From NCBI RefSeq assembly GCF_901709675.1, contig NC_051088.1, positions 3,024,664 through 3,088,663 on the forward strand: a stretch of DNA of 64,000 nt. Reading direction: 5' to 3'. The notes below the pieces were generated by a model that did not search any database, was not told the origin of the DNA, and saw nothing but the letters and a program-made list of their open reading frames with translations. The number at the start of each line of letters is the position of its first letter. Within the stretch, counting starts at the first letter, position 1. Positions 1-10,840 of this stretch are shown piece after piece. Source of the stretch: Syngnathus acus. Taxonomy: Eukaryota > Chordata > Actinopteri > Syngnathiformes > Syngnathidae. A program made the position numbers and the translations under genes.

Positions 1-260
1 TGCACATTTATATTTGTGATGGTTGGATAATGTTTGAAAAAAAGTTTTTATTTAGGTTCAGTTATCGTTTTGGTTAATTTTAACATCAAAAGGTGTACTT
101 ATATCTGCAGCTAACATAACATAACTGTTACTGAAACCTAATTTTATATTTAAAAATTTTCACACCCTGGACCATCACTAATCAAATGCATTTTCACAAC
201 ATCCTGGAACTACACAAAGGTAAGGATCACAGGTTAAATGTATTGAAGAGAACCTCTATG

Positions 261-485
261 TTGAATAGACGTCTAGATGTTCAAATGATCACTAGCTATT
301 AGCACGATTAGCGCTAATCGCGCTAATAGCTATTAGTTATCATTCGAACGTCTACGCAATAAACGTCTAAAAAACTTTCACATATATATGTCTAATAGAC
401 GTCTATCCCGTAGACGTCTAAAAAACATTCACTTATAGACGTCTAAAAAACTTTAACATAGAAATCTAATCTATTAGACGTCTAT
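261..485. repeat. Cluster of TAGACGTCTA palindromes
   Basis: The palindrome TAGACGTCTA, or its ACGTCTA half, recurs about eight times in 225 bp, often followed by AAAAAACTTT or AAAAAACATT. Between the copies lies a 40-bp near-perfect palindrome at 293-332. No coding potential is seen. It resembles the palindrome-rich subterminal part of a non-autonomous DNA transposon, but I cannot find paired termini, so the family is unassigned. Confidence 0.6.
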
Positions 486-511
486 GCTATAAAAAAATAA
501 AAATAAAAATA

Positions 512-744
512 AAAAAAAACAGCTGGAGTCCAGCACTCACCGTTTTCAAAATAAGGGGGGGGAACATATCCTCACGGGGCAGCTGTGAGGATTTGTTTCC
601 CCCCTGTAATTTGGCCTAGGAATGAGGGAACCTGTTCAAATTTGCCACACAACCTGAACAGACCCCCAGGAAGACAGAAAAAAAACAGCTGGAGTCCAGC
701 ACTCACCGTTCTCAAAATAAGGGGGGGGGAACATATCCTCACGG
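512..744. repeat. Direct repeat of about 66 bp, 165 bp apart, with hairpin
   Basis: A block starting with a run of A and CAGCTGGAGTCCAGC and ending ACATATCCTCACGG occurs at about 512-577 and again at 677-744. The first copy continues into an imperfect stem: the G-rich arm at 555-575 pairs with the C-rich arm at 585-604. The second copy carries only the left arm before the sequence changes. Likely a piece of a MITE; family not recognised. Confidence 0.55.
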
Positions 745-767
745 CTTGACATTTTTTATAGAGTTCT

Positions 768-1407
768 TGTTACAATTTTTATCCCCCCTCCCCACCATCT
801 GTCACTTTGCTTGGGACAAAAGGAGCCTTCAGAACTGAAATTTCTTCTCAATTATTCATTCAAATCAATTCACTCAAATCATTCTCGTTATGAAAGATTT
901 GATCACAAAACGTGTGTGGCTTTTTCTTAAATGAACACGTTTGACATTGCTATAGTGTCAGCTTTTAATTATATTGCGCTGTCATGTTAAAGCAAATTAA
1001 TAAATGCAACAATATTAATTTGCTTTGAAAATACCCGAGTAATAAAATGGATGGATGGATGGATGAACGATGATCACAATTAAGTAGAAAGTCTCCTTTG
1101 TAATATATACTCCTTGTAGCCTGTACCCAAAAAGAGGAGTTTCTTTGCATCGAGGTTTATGCAAAGAGCTCACGTAATTATATTGTTGCTTTTTGGTGAA
1201 GTGACTGAGTGTTCCGTCTGTACGACTGGTCTTTGAATGCACCCCGCTTCAATGGCAGAACGCGGATGAATTTAAAGACATCAAATGAGAATAATCCTTT
1301 ATAAAAATTAAAATTGACTGACGCAAACGTGAGTTCTTCATGTTTTTATTGAAAACAACATAGTGCTGACGCCGTACGACATCGGTTTTTCGCTTTCCAA
1401 ATAAGGC
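768..1407 (-). mobile_element. Fragment related to the internal part of the hAT-like element of the dtx3 introns
   Basis: This stretch matches, mostly in reverse complement, the internal part of the elements at 28261-30014 and 46074-47807. Shared blocks include the GACTGACGCAAACGTGAGTTC region and the CGCCGTACGACATCGG region near 1370. It lacks the CAGGGCTGTGG termini. It preserves the unrearranged order of a segment that is folded back in the two intronic copies. A (GGAT)n run lies at 1047-1066. No open transposase is seen. Confidence 0.6.
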
Positions 1408-1440
1408 GTGCGCGCTCCCGCGGTAGGGGGAACAAAATCT

Positions 1441-2960
1441 CACGGGGGAACCAAATCAAGCACAACACCGGTCACGGCGAAATAAACCATCGTTCTACTG
1501 TCAAACATTGTTGTTTAACGTTACGAGCCAATCCTGACACTTAACACTTCCGCTCGTGAGCACGATTCTTTAAATTTGATAGAATGACGTTAGCTTGATA
1601 GCTAAGGTGAAGGCACTACATTTAAAACAAATCGACGACGAAACAAAACTTTGAGACATTTTTCTTGGGAGGGAATACGGTGAAACACCAATACCAAATG
1701 CGCCGTTCAATTTGTTGAGTTATGCATGGACTATTTTGTGCTTTTTCTTTTTGTCCCGAAAGACACGTGTGTTTATTATGAATACACAAATGCGGCTGAT
1801 CATGTGCTAGCCCTATTATCTACTTGACCCGCAATGTACACAAAGACTGATTGCCGTAAGCAATGCCGCCTATAAAGTAAACACAACACTTACATTTTCT
1901 CTGTGTTTGCAATATAACTCCCGCGTCGAACAGTGGTATCGACAAAAAGCGATAGATGTCTAGTTGTGAAGCCTAGCAACAAGATAAGCGAGACATAAAT
2001 CGCTAACGGGTTCCAAATATCGCGTAGTTTTGGTATTCTCGCGTGAGGTGCTTTTTGTGCCATTTTCTCCCATTACTTCGCGGTCGTCACCATAGATATC
2101 TATGCAATATGTCGCAATTGGTAGATTATGCGTCAGAATATCCGCCATCTTGTAGAAGGCATTGAGCAATGATACCGCTTTACTGTTGTGCTTGTTGCAC
2201 AAACCGCCAAACATTCATGAATATACAGCGTTTTATTTCTGTGTTTAGTAGATATAATAAAATCAGCTTCCATCTATCCATTTTGATGTTCCTTGACGGC
2301 AGTGTTGGGAAAGTTCATTTTCCACATGAACTTGTAGCCAGGTGATGCTATCACCCTGTAATCTCAAATACAAGAGAAAATTGCTTGAATTGTCGTTTTC
2401 TTTAATAAATTGAAACAAAAACATGACTATGGTCCAGAATGTGCAAACACAAACAATCTGCTGTAGGTGCCACACTGAGACAGGAATCTAAGGATGTACA
2501 AACGATGTACAAAACATTTAAAGTAACATTATATTTGCTTTAACTAACTTTTTGGTTTTGGTGAATGTATTATTTCTTAACTTGTTTGCCCCAAGAACCA
2601 GAAAACGTTTAAATTTGAGACATAAAATTGCAAAGGGTACAAAGCCCAAATAAATTACTAAAACAATAAATTAAAAAAACAATTTCATTAAGAGTAATTC
2701 GTGTTCCAACGCCATTGAGAGCACTACAACTTCTCCTAAAATTTCTGAATGCTCTCATAGGATGATACCTTACCGTTGCCCTTTGACAAGAAGGGGCGAG
2801 TGGGAATGCTCGTCGCGCGACATAAGTTTACATCGACTCCATAAACACGTTGCATTTTAAAGACGCTTGAGCCGTGCGACTGTTTGTGGCGGGGGTTGCC
2901 AAATCCATTTTCTCCTGCTTAATTAAGCCTTGTTTAGAGTGTGTTTAGCGGGGTTTTATT
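1441..2960. other. AT-rich intergenic stretch, nothing identified
   Basis: No gene or named repeat is recognised. A minus-strand open frame of 84 codons at 1960-2214 shows no domain I can name. A short TTGGGAAAGTTCATTTT match near 2303 is reminiscent of a common fish MITE terminus, but it has no partner end. Confidence 0.4.
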
Positions 2961-2965
2961 TTGAA

Positions 2966-3115
2966 GTCTAAGGGTGTACTCAGACCTGATTGTGTGGTCC
3001 ACTTTAAACGGACCAGAGTTCGATTGTAACGCTGGTCTGGACCTTTTGTGCAGGTGTGAATACAGGCAAACGAATCCTGGGGCGGATTAAAGAAACAGAC
3101 CGAGACCCACTTTTT
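2966..3115. repeat. Fragment resembling a common teleost DNA-element end
   Basis: The run with CTCAGACCTG, GTCCACTTTAAACGGACCAGAG, GCAGGTGTGAATAC and GACCGAGACCCAC resembles, from memory, a repeat common in fish genomes. Only one end is visible, so family and limits are not established. Confidence 0.3.
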
Positions 3116-4640
3116 AAGGCTTGTGTGGGTCTTGCTGATTCAATGTTTCTGAGAAGTGTTCAATCCATCTGGCATTTTGCTTTTCTTCAAATGTTAATGT
3201 CTTTCCCTGTTTGTTCTTGATCAGGGCACTGTTTGTGTTGGAGTTCTTGGAGCCAGATAGCTCTTTTCACAATTTTATAAAGTGTCCTTATATTCTTATT
3301 TGCTGCTTACTGTGCTTCATGACCATTATGCTCACACCACTGCTTCTTGTCTTTCTTGCAGTTTCTTTTTACATGTTTATCCAGTGCTTGGTATTTGTCA
3401 GTTGTTCTTTCCCTCTGTTCTATATTTATGCCTTGGTCACTTTCATCTCTTGCAGCTTTCCTTTGGTTGATCATCGCCCAGGTTTCTTCAGTATTCCACC
3501 TTTCTTTGAATTTTGCTCTTCTTTTGCCAGCTTCAGCAGCCTCTTTTATTGCTTCACTGAAGGTTTGCCAGATTACTTCAATGTCTTCACTCTGTCGAAG
3601 CAGTTCAAATCTGTTTGTAATTTGATCTTGAATTCTGTGGAAGTCTTGGGGTTCTTCAGCTTTTCAAGCTGATAGTCTTGACGGTTGCTTCTTCGGCAAT
3701 TTCTTCAGTTTCAATTTTAGTTTTACACAGACCAGGTAGTAATCAGTGTAAATGTCTGTTCCTCTGCAGGCTTTGACATGTTGCAGTGATGACTGCCATT
3801 TCTTGGAAATGCACATGGAGTTGATTTCATACAGAGTTCTTCCATCTGGAGATCGCCAGGTCTTTTTGTGTATTTCTTGGTGCTTGAAAAAGGTATTTCC
3901 AATTGTGAGTGCATTTGCACCACAAAACTGAATTACTCTCACCATTGTCATTGGTTTTTGCTGCCGAGCCAAATGGGCGAATTGTGAACTCTACCTCTTC
4001 TATCTTTGTTAATTAGAGTATTCATGTCACCAATGAGGAAGAGTAGATCATGGCTTGATATTCATGTACCGTTTCTTGTAATTTTCCATAGAATTTGTCT
4101 TCTTCATCTGAATCTTCAGTCAGTTGGTGCATTGATTTGCACAATTGTGACTTTTATCTGCTTGGATGGTAGCCTTGCTATTCTTTCATTGACAGGATTT
4201 CCATCTTATCAATCCTGGGCTGGCTTTTTTGCTTAGCGTTATGCCCACTCCTTGTATATGCTGATCCTCATTTCCAGAGAAAAGCAGTGCTTGTCCTTCT
4301 GCACTTATTTCCCCACTTCCTGTCCATCTAAGGCTTAGATTCTAAACTCACTGATCCCCAGGACTGTCAACTGGTATCGTGAATTATCTACAGTTGGGCC
4401 AATTTTCCAGTTTGATAATGTTCTTACATTCCGGGTTCGAATTGTTGTTGTTTTAGCTCAGACAATTGGAGCAGGAATCGGGAACTGAGGGCCATTTCTG
4501 GTTTGTGTCAGTCTCTTCATAAATCTGTGGTTTCCTTCATTCCTGCACTGAGTTTGATTTCTTGGATTTATTCTTGCTGTTTCTGTAGCGGTTCATGTTT
4601 TTATGGGGATGGGTTGCTGGCCTCATGCCCAACAATCCTC
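3100..4640 (-). mobile_element. LINE remnant with RTE-like endonuclease (degraded)
   Basis: Read on the minus strand, this encodes pieces of a non-LTR retrotransposon ORF2. From high to low coordinates: an apurinic-type endonuclease start with TRNVRTL near 4430; the distal endonuclease at about 3664-3972, with KKTWRSPDGRTLYEIN and RGTDIYTDYYLV; then linker sequence with KNKQGKTLTFEEKQNARW near 3160-3220. The order and motifs fit RTE-group LINEs, where the HKxTWxSPDG and SDHHLV motifs mark the endonuclease. The canonical histidines of SDHH are replaced (TDYY). Frame breaks occur throughout and no RT core follows, so this is a dead, 3'-truncated copy. Confidence 0.65.
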
Positions 4641-4807
4641 CTATATTTTGGCTTGAGACTGTTAAACTTCTTTTGGCAAGTTTGTCGGGATTCTCAGCTT
4701 TACTGATTTCAAAATGTAAAAAAACCATTTCAGAACAAGCTAGTTCTAGTACACATCCATCAATCCATAATAATAAATAATTGTTTTCTGAATGAGGTAT
4801 TGAATGA

Positions 4808-5166
4808 GGGTGGCTCGGTGGCGCACTGATTAGCACGTCAGCCTCACAGTTCGGAGGGTTCGGGTTCGATTCTACCTCTCTGTGTGGAGTTTGCATGTTC
4901 TCCCTGTGCCTGCGTGGGTTTTGTCCAGGAACTCTGGTTTCCTCACACAGCCCAAAAAACATGCATGGTAGGCTGATTGAGCACTCCAAATTGCCCCTAG
5001 GTGTGAGTGCGAGTGTGGATGGTTGTTCGTTTCTGTGTGCCTTGCGATTGGCTGGCAACCAGTTCAGGGTGTCCTCCGCCTACTGATCCATGACTGCTGG
5101 GATAGGCTCCAGCACGCCCGCGACCCCCGTGGGGACAAGTGGTACAGAAGATGGATGGATGGATAG
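4808..5166 (+). mobile_element. tRNA-headed SINE (family A), copy 1
   Basis: The head carries pol III-like promoter boxes: box A-like TGGCGCACTGATTAGCAC and box B-like GGTTCGATTCT, 35-40 bp further on. The body contains GTGTGGAGTTTGCATGTTCTC and GGGATAGGCTCCAGCACGCC, and the tail is (GGAT)n. TTGAATGA flanks both sides (about 4799 and 5171), probably the target site duplication. Copies 2 and 3 are at 33027-33391 and 60653-61017. Confidence 0.8.
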
Positions 5167-5219
5167 AGGTTTTGAATGAATAAGGCAGCAAGATCTTTTG
5201 GGTCTGTTGTTACTGTCTA

Positions 5220-5650
5220 TTCTTCTTCACCGCAAAGATCTGTCACGTGCTTGATGTTCGGTCTTTTTGACAAAATGTACAATACAATACAAAGATCAGG
5301 CAATTCAACAACATATTTTACACAACAGTAAAACAAAAATTTACCTTTATATAGAGTCTGGTCCCCTGACCTAAGGCACTGAGCAGTTGTGTATGGATAT
5401 AGCTCAGAGAGGAACAAGACCATTTAAAGATTTGAAAACAAATAACAGAGCCTTAAAAAGAACTTAAAAAATACGTACAGGGAGCCAGTCAAATGACACC
5501 AGAGTAGGAGTTATGAGCTCACTCTTGCGAGCCCCACTTAGGAGGCGAGCAGCAGCATTTTGGACCAACTTTAGATGCTTGATGGAGGACAGGCTGACTC
5601 CAAAATAAAGTGCATTACAGCAAAAAATTCAGTTTGAGAAAAAAGACATC
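5220..5650 (-). mobile_element. LINE fragment, C-terminal part of an L2/CR1-like ORF2
   Basis: Minus-strand translation reads LKLVQNAAARLLSGARKSE followed by LITPTLVSFDWLPV at about 5480-5590, then LSELYPYTTAQCLRSGDQ near 5360-5420. This is the post-RT region of L2/CR1-like LINEs, matching the LQLVQNSAARLLT...HITPVLHSLHWLPM stretch of the L2 copy at 33763-37720. It is a short 5'-truncated remnant without RT catalytic motifs. Confidence 0.65.
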
Positions 5651-5736
5651 GGAAATACCTTGTTTGTGGAAAAAAACCACATCCATACTAAACCACTCAA
5701 GTGCCTTTTTCAGTATATTTACAAACACATCAAGAA

Positions 5737-5922
5737 GGGTTGGAATTGGGGGGTTAGATCACCAAATGATTCCCGAGCGCGGCACCGCTGCTGCTCACTG
5801 CTCCCCTCTCCCCCAGGGGATGGATTAAGATCACACGGGGATGGGTTAAATGCAGAGGACAAATTTCACCACATCCAGATGTGTGTGTGACGATCATTGG
5901 GACTTTAACTTTAACTTTAACT
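5737..5922 (+). mobile_element. SINE (family B), 5'-truncated copy
   Basis: Matches the 3' half of the full copy at 22716-23037: GGTTGGAATTGGGGGGTTAG, CCCGAGCGCGGCACCGCTGC, GTGTGTGACGATCATTGGG and a tail of ACTTTA repeats. The tRNA-like head is missing, as expected of 5'-truncated retroposition. Confidence 0.75.
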
Positions 5923-6218
5923 TTTAAGAAGCGATTCTGAAAAGTGGTTGCATTGTAAACGCTCATTTGTCATTTGGCAGTGGCTGGCCGCCCGTCTGTC
6001 ATCGTCAGTCCGTCATTATTTCAAGCTGAACCAAAACTACCGTAATTTTCGGACTATAAGTCGCTCCGGAGTACAAGTCGCATCAGCCATAAAATGCCCA
6101 AAAAAGTGAAAAAAAACATATATAAGTCGCTCCGGAGTATAAGTCGCATTTTGGGGGGCAATTTATTCACCAAAATCCAACACCAAGAACAGTCATGAAC
6201 GAGCAACAACAGGCTAAA

Positions 6219-7036
6219 CCAGGGGTGGGCAAACTACGGCCCGCGGGCCACATCCGGCCCACGGGGCCGTTTAATCCGGCCCGCCAAACCTGAATAAATT
6301 GTATTATTAATTTTTTGGGGGTCATTTTCCCTGCAATTACTATGTTTCCCCAGTAGATGGGGAAGCGCCCGCCCGCGCATTTACTCCCGGGAGCCGTGTC
6401 AGAAAGCTCGGTGCACACTCACAAGTGCGTGTGCGTACTCAGTAGTACGTAGTAATTTCATCTATCAGTGCCGAATTTCGAGTGTCGGCTGTGACGTCAA
6501 TATTCTCGTAATTCGCGCGCTGAGTTTTCAGATACAGTTTTACGCTAATGCCACCCACAAACCTTCCCCTGGAATCCTTCCATTAAAATGAGTGGCCCGA
6601 AGAAAAGAAAGGTGGACAGTGAGTGCCGAATGTTAAAAAAGAGTGGACAATTTGGCTCGACCTACGTGTGTGAGAAGACGTTCAGCCACATGAACGTCAA
6701 CAAAGCCCGTCACAGATCTAGGTTAACGGACCGACACCTCGACTCTATCCTAAAAATTACCACAACAAATTTTACTCCAGACTATGATGCACTAGCCAAA
6801 AAGGGAAACCAACAATACTATTGATTTCTTTATTACTTTATTTAGATGTATTCTTTCACTGATTCTTCAAGATGTTGTATTTGGTCAGAATGTTTGCCGT
6901 TGGATGTGATTTCGCCTCATTAGATAAACATATTTCATAAATCTGACCTGCAGGCGCTGAAGTGATGGAAAATGTTATTCATCATAACAGTGTCGTATTT
7001 AATAAGAATCACTGCTAGTAGTTTTTTGGTGAAATC
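6219..7036 (+). mobile_element. hAT (Charlie-like) internal-deletion derivative, right end lost
   Basis: The left terminus CAGGGGTGGGCAAACTACGG is typical of Charlie-type hATs. The open frame 6588-6824 (78 codons) starts MSGPKKRKVD, then jumps to the C-terminal transposase region with TYVCEKTFSHMN and RSRLTDRHLD, the hAT dimerisation-type motif. The middle, with the catalytic core, is deleted. The right terminus is missing: at about 7036 the sequence passes directly into the truncated LINE. The element at 14056-15299 is an intact-ended relative. Confidence 0.75.
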
Positions 7037-9330
7037 TTTTTCATCCCGACCGCTTCACACTCGGCTGCGAACCGCTCCAGTGAGAGCTGGAGATCACGGC
7101 CTGAAGAAGCCAACAGCACCACGTCGTCTGCAAAAAGCAGAGACGCGATGCTGAGGTCCCCAAACCGGACACCCTCAACGCCTCGGCTGCGCCTAGAAAT
7201 TCTGTCCATAAAAATTATGAACAGAATCGGTGACAAAGGGCAGCCTTGGCGGAGTCCAACCCTCACTGGGAACGAATCCGACTTACTGCCGGAAATGCGG
7301 ACCAAACTCTGGCATCGGTGATACAGGGACCGAACCGCCCTTATCAGTTGGCTCGGTACCCCATACTCCCGAAGCACCCCCCACAGAACCTCCCGAGGGA
7401 CACGGTCGAACGCCTTCTCCAAGTCCACAAAACACATGTGGACTGGTTGGGCGAACTCCCATGCACCCTCGAGGATCCTGCTGAGGGTGAAGAGCTGGTC
7501 CACTGTTCCACGGCCAGGACGAAAGCCACACTGCTCCGCCTGAATCCAAGGTTCGACCTCCCGACGGACCCTCCTCTCCAGCACCCCTGAATAGACCTTA
7601 CCAGGGAGGCTGAGGAGTGTGATTTCTCTCTAGTTGGAACACACCCTCCGGTCCCCCTTCTTAAAGGGGGGAACCACCGCCCCAGTCTGCCAATCCAGAG
7701 GCACTGTCCCTGATGTCCACGCAATGTTGCAGAGGCGTGTCAGCCAGGACAATCCCACAACATCCAGAGCCCTTAAGAAATCCGGGCGGATCTCATCCAC
7801 CCCCGGGGCCTTGCCACCGAGGAGTTTTTTAACTACCTCAGTGACTTCGACCCCAGAGATTGGAGAGTCCGCCTCAGCGTCCCCAGGCCCTGCTTCCACA
7901 ATGGAAGGCGTGTCGGTGGAATTGAGGAGGTCTTCGAAGTATTCTCCCCACCGACACACGACGTCCCGAGTCGAGGTCAGCAGCACACCAGTGCAACGTC
8001 AACACTGTAAACAGTGTTGACGTTGCACTGCTTCCCCCTCCTGAGACGCCGGATGGTGGACCAGAATTTCCTCGAAGCCGTCCGGAAGTCATTCTCCATG
8101 GCCTCGCCAAACTCCTCCCACGTCCGGGTTTTTGCCTCAGCAACCGCCGAAGCCGCGTTCCGCTTGGCCATCTGGTACCTGTCAGCTGCCTCCGGAGTCC
8201 CGCAGGCCAAAACGGCCCGATAGGTCTCTTTCTTCAGCTTGACGGCATCCCTTACCGCCGGTGTCCACCAGCGGGTTCGGAGATTGCCGCCACGACAGGC
8301 ACCAATGACCTTACGGCCACAGCTCCGGTCGGCCGCCTCAACAATGGAGGCACGGAACAAGGTCCACTCGGACTCAATGTCCCCCGCCTCCCCCAGGACG
8401 TGGGAAAAGCTCTGCCGGAGGTGGGAGTTGAAGCTCTTGCTGACAGGGGATTCCGCCAGACGTTCCCGGCAGACCCTCACAGAGCGTTTGGGTCTGCCAG
8501 GTCGGACCGGCATCTTCCCCCACCATCGGAGCCAACCCACCACCAGGTGGTGATCAGTTGACAGCTCCGCCCCTCTCTTCGCCCGAGTGTCCAAAACATG
8601 CGGCCGCAAATCCGATGACACGACTACAAAGTCGATCATCGAACTGCGGCCTAGGGTGTCCTGGTGCCAAGTGCACACATGGACACCCTTATGTTTGAAC
8701 ATGGTGTTCATTATAGAAAATCCGTGTCGAGCACAGAAGTCCAATAATAGAACACCGCTCGGGTTCAGATCGGGGGGGCCGTTCCTCCCAATCACGCCCT
8801 TCCAGGTCTCACTGTCATTGCCCACGTGAGCATTGAAGTCACCCAGTAGAACGATGGAGTCCCCAGAAGGAGCGCTCTCCAGCACTTCCTCCAGGGACTC
8901 CAAGAAGGGTGGGTACTCTGAGCTGCCGTTTGGTGCATAGACACAAACAACAGTCAGGACCCGTCCCCCCACCCGAAGGCGGAGGGAGGCTACCCTCTCG
9001 TTCACCGGGGTGAACCCCAATGTGCAGGCGTCCAGCCGGGGGGCAATAAGTATACCCACACTTGCTCGACGCCTTTCACCGTGGGCGACTCCAGAGTGGA
9101 AGAGAGTCCAGCCCCTCTCGAGAGGGCTTGAACCGGAACCCAAACTGTGCGTGGAGGCAAGTCCGACTATATCTAGTCAGAACTTTTCTGCCTCGCACAC
9201 CAGCTCGGGCTCCTTTCCAGCCAGAGAGGTGACATTCCATGTCCCAAGAGCCAGCTTCTGCAGCCGGGGATCAGACCGCCAAGGTCCCTGCCTTTGGCCG
9301 CCGCCCAGCTTGCACTGCACCCGACCCCTT
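7037..9330 (-). mobile_element. Non-LTR retrotransposon copy 1 (endonuclease plus RT), 3'-truncated
   Basis: The minus strand encodes an endonuclease at about 7977-9143 ([23 protein letters not shown]), a linker and the RT at about 7015-7584. RT motifs include CFVDLEKAFDRVPREVLW, GLRQGCPLSP and the catalytic LLFADDVVLL. It is the same family as 27128-32845. Translation is broken by a 40-bp palindrome at 7990-8029 and a TAG (minus strand) at 7630-7632. It ends just after the RT palm (AECEAVGM), losing the 3' third, which is unusual for a LINE and implies a later deletion. Probably RTE-like, clade not certain. Confidence 0.85.
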
Positions 9331-9977
9331 ATGTTCCAGTTATTTATCACAATTATTTATTATTATAATAATAATAATATATATAATATATATAATAATT
9401 ATTTATTTATTATTCACAATTGTCATGGTGATCTTTCTGGTGATTTCTTAACTAGGCTGGATGTATTTCTTTTGTTGGCGTTGATTTCTCCGACTGCCCA
9501 TAAAGGCACCACCGCGATTAGTTAGGTGAAAATGAAAAGAGAGGAAAGTCACGTGCGGACATGTGAAAAAGGCGGCTCTGTATGGGAGAGAAGTTGAAGA
9601 GGAATAAAAACACCCTTGGAAACCAAAACTTGCCCCTCGTCGTGACTCGGAGCCGCAACAAATGTTTCGGATTTGTGTAGGGTACATTGTGACAGCAAAC
9701 GAGCAGGTGATCGAGCAAGCGTCTGATACGAGAGCATTGTGTTCGTATGGAGCGTGTTTGAAGTGAACAGCAGAGAAGAAAGGAACAAGGCAAAGTGTTG
9801 TGAAATAAAATATTACCTGTAATACGCATTTAGGTAGAGAACTGAACTCTCGCTCTTTATATAGCTGACGTGTCAAAAAAATAAAAAAATAAAATTGTAC
9901 CCACGTATAATGCGCACCCCAGATTTTAGGACAATAAATTAGTTAAATTTTGCGCATTATACATGGAAAAAAAACGG
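9331..9977. mobile_element. Partial element with CCGTTTTTTTCC terminus
   Basis: Nearly the same as 49490-50079, the right half of the complete element at 48965-50079. It ends GCGCATTATACATGG...CGG followed by TA, and carries TATAATGCGCACC next to the end. The left half is absent and the LINE abuts directly. Minus-strand open frames here (for example 9448-9876) show no recognisable domain and are treated as chance. Confidence 0.65.
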
Positions 9978-9998
9978 TACATAAATAACACGTTAATA

Positions 9999-10440
9999 AA
10001 ACCATCTGTGTCACTCCAATTCATTAAATCCATCGATCGTCCTTTGTCAACAATGCGTGCGCGCCGCTGACGGCGCTTGCACTTCAAAATATTCCACAGG
10101 CCCATATAACGATATATAAATTATATATCAAATAACTATTATATAAGCAATAATGTTATCAAACCATCTGTGTCACTCCAAATCATTAAATCCATCGATC
10201 GTCCTTTGTCAACAATGGGTGCGCCCAGCTGACGGCGCTTGCACTTCAAAATATTCCACAGGCCCATATAACGATATATAAATTAGATATCAAATAACTA
10301 TTATATAAGCAATAGTATTATCAAGCCATCTGTGCACTCTAAATCATTAAATCCATCGATCAAATTCCTCGTCCTTCGTCAACAACGCCGCGCGTGCGCC
10401 CTGACGTCAGCCTCGTCGTTATTCCACAGATCTACTATAT
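9999..10440. repeat. 162-bp tandem repeat, about three units
   Basis: The block starting AAACCATCTGTGTCACTCC recurs at 9999, 10161 and, diverged, 10323. It contains ATCGATCGTCCTTTGTCAAC and CATATAACGATATATAAATT. It is an internal part of the CCGT element; the other copy has related units around 25600 and 26130. Confidence 0.7.
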
Positions 10441-10561
10441 AACTATATTGTAGTGTTAACAAAGTTCAAGGAAAGACGTGGGTTTGGTAAACGGCTCTTT
10501 ATTTAACAAAACAAACTTCCAGGCGTGTGGCGGCGTGGACTTCCAGCCACGGAAGTGGAAG

Positions 10562-10840
10562 AGAGCTCCATAGAATAGGACCGGGTGTGCGTAAAAGCCA
10601 TGACCGAGCCCCATGCACCGTTCCCGGACAGCCACCCGGCCGAGCGCCGGCCCTCGACTTCCATCCACGGAGGTGAATGAGAGCTCGGTAGAGTACGACC
10701 GGGCGTGCGTAAAAGCCATGTCCGAGCCCCACCCACCGTCCCTGGACAGCCACCCGGCCGAGCGCCGGCCCCCGACTTCAATCCACGGAGGTGAAAGAGA
10801 GCTCCGGAGAGTAGGACCGGGCGTGGGTAAAAGCCATTAT
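10562..10840. repeat. 118-bp GC-rich tandem repeat inside the CCGT element
   Basis: Units beginning GAGCTCCATAGAATAGGACC, GAGCTCGGTAGAGTACGACC and GAGCTCCGGAGAGTAGGACC start at 10562, 10680 and 10798. Each holds GCCACCCGGCCGAGCGCCGG. The unit length is not a multiple of three, which explains overlapping open frames here without implying a protein. Related units occur in reverse orientation at 25155-25420. Confidence 0.7.

Noticed and set aside
1960-2214. Possible THAP-like transposase start on the minus strand
   Set aside because: The Cys and His spacing does not fit a THAP zinc finger, and no catalytic domain follows.
3211-3672. 153-codon hydrophobic plus-strand open frame
   Set aside because: It is antisense to a degraded LINE that gives recognisable endonuclease motifs on the minus strand; the hydrophobicity comes from reverse reading.
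7230-8553. Plus-strand open frames opposite the LINE
   Set aside because: Complement of endonuclease and RT coding sequence on the minus strand. The same applies to plus-strand frames at 34500-36055 and minus-strand frames at 31146-32634.
9448-9876. 142-codon minus-strand open frame, also at 49586-50020
   Set aside because: It lies within a non-autonomous CCGT-terminus element, has no recognisable domain, and the second copy carries an internal deletion. I see no sign that the protein is maintained.
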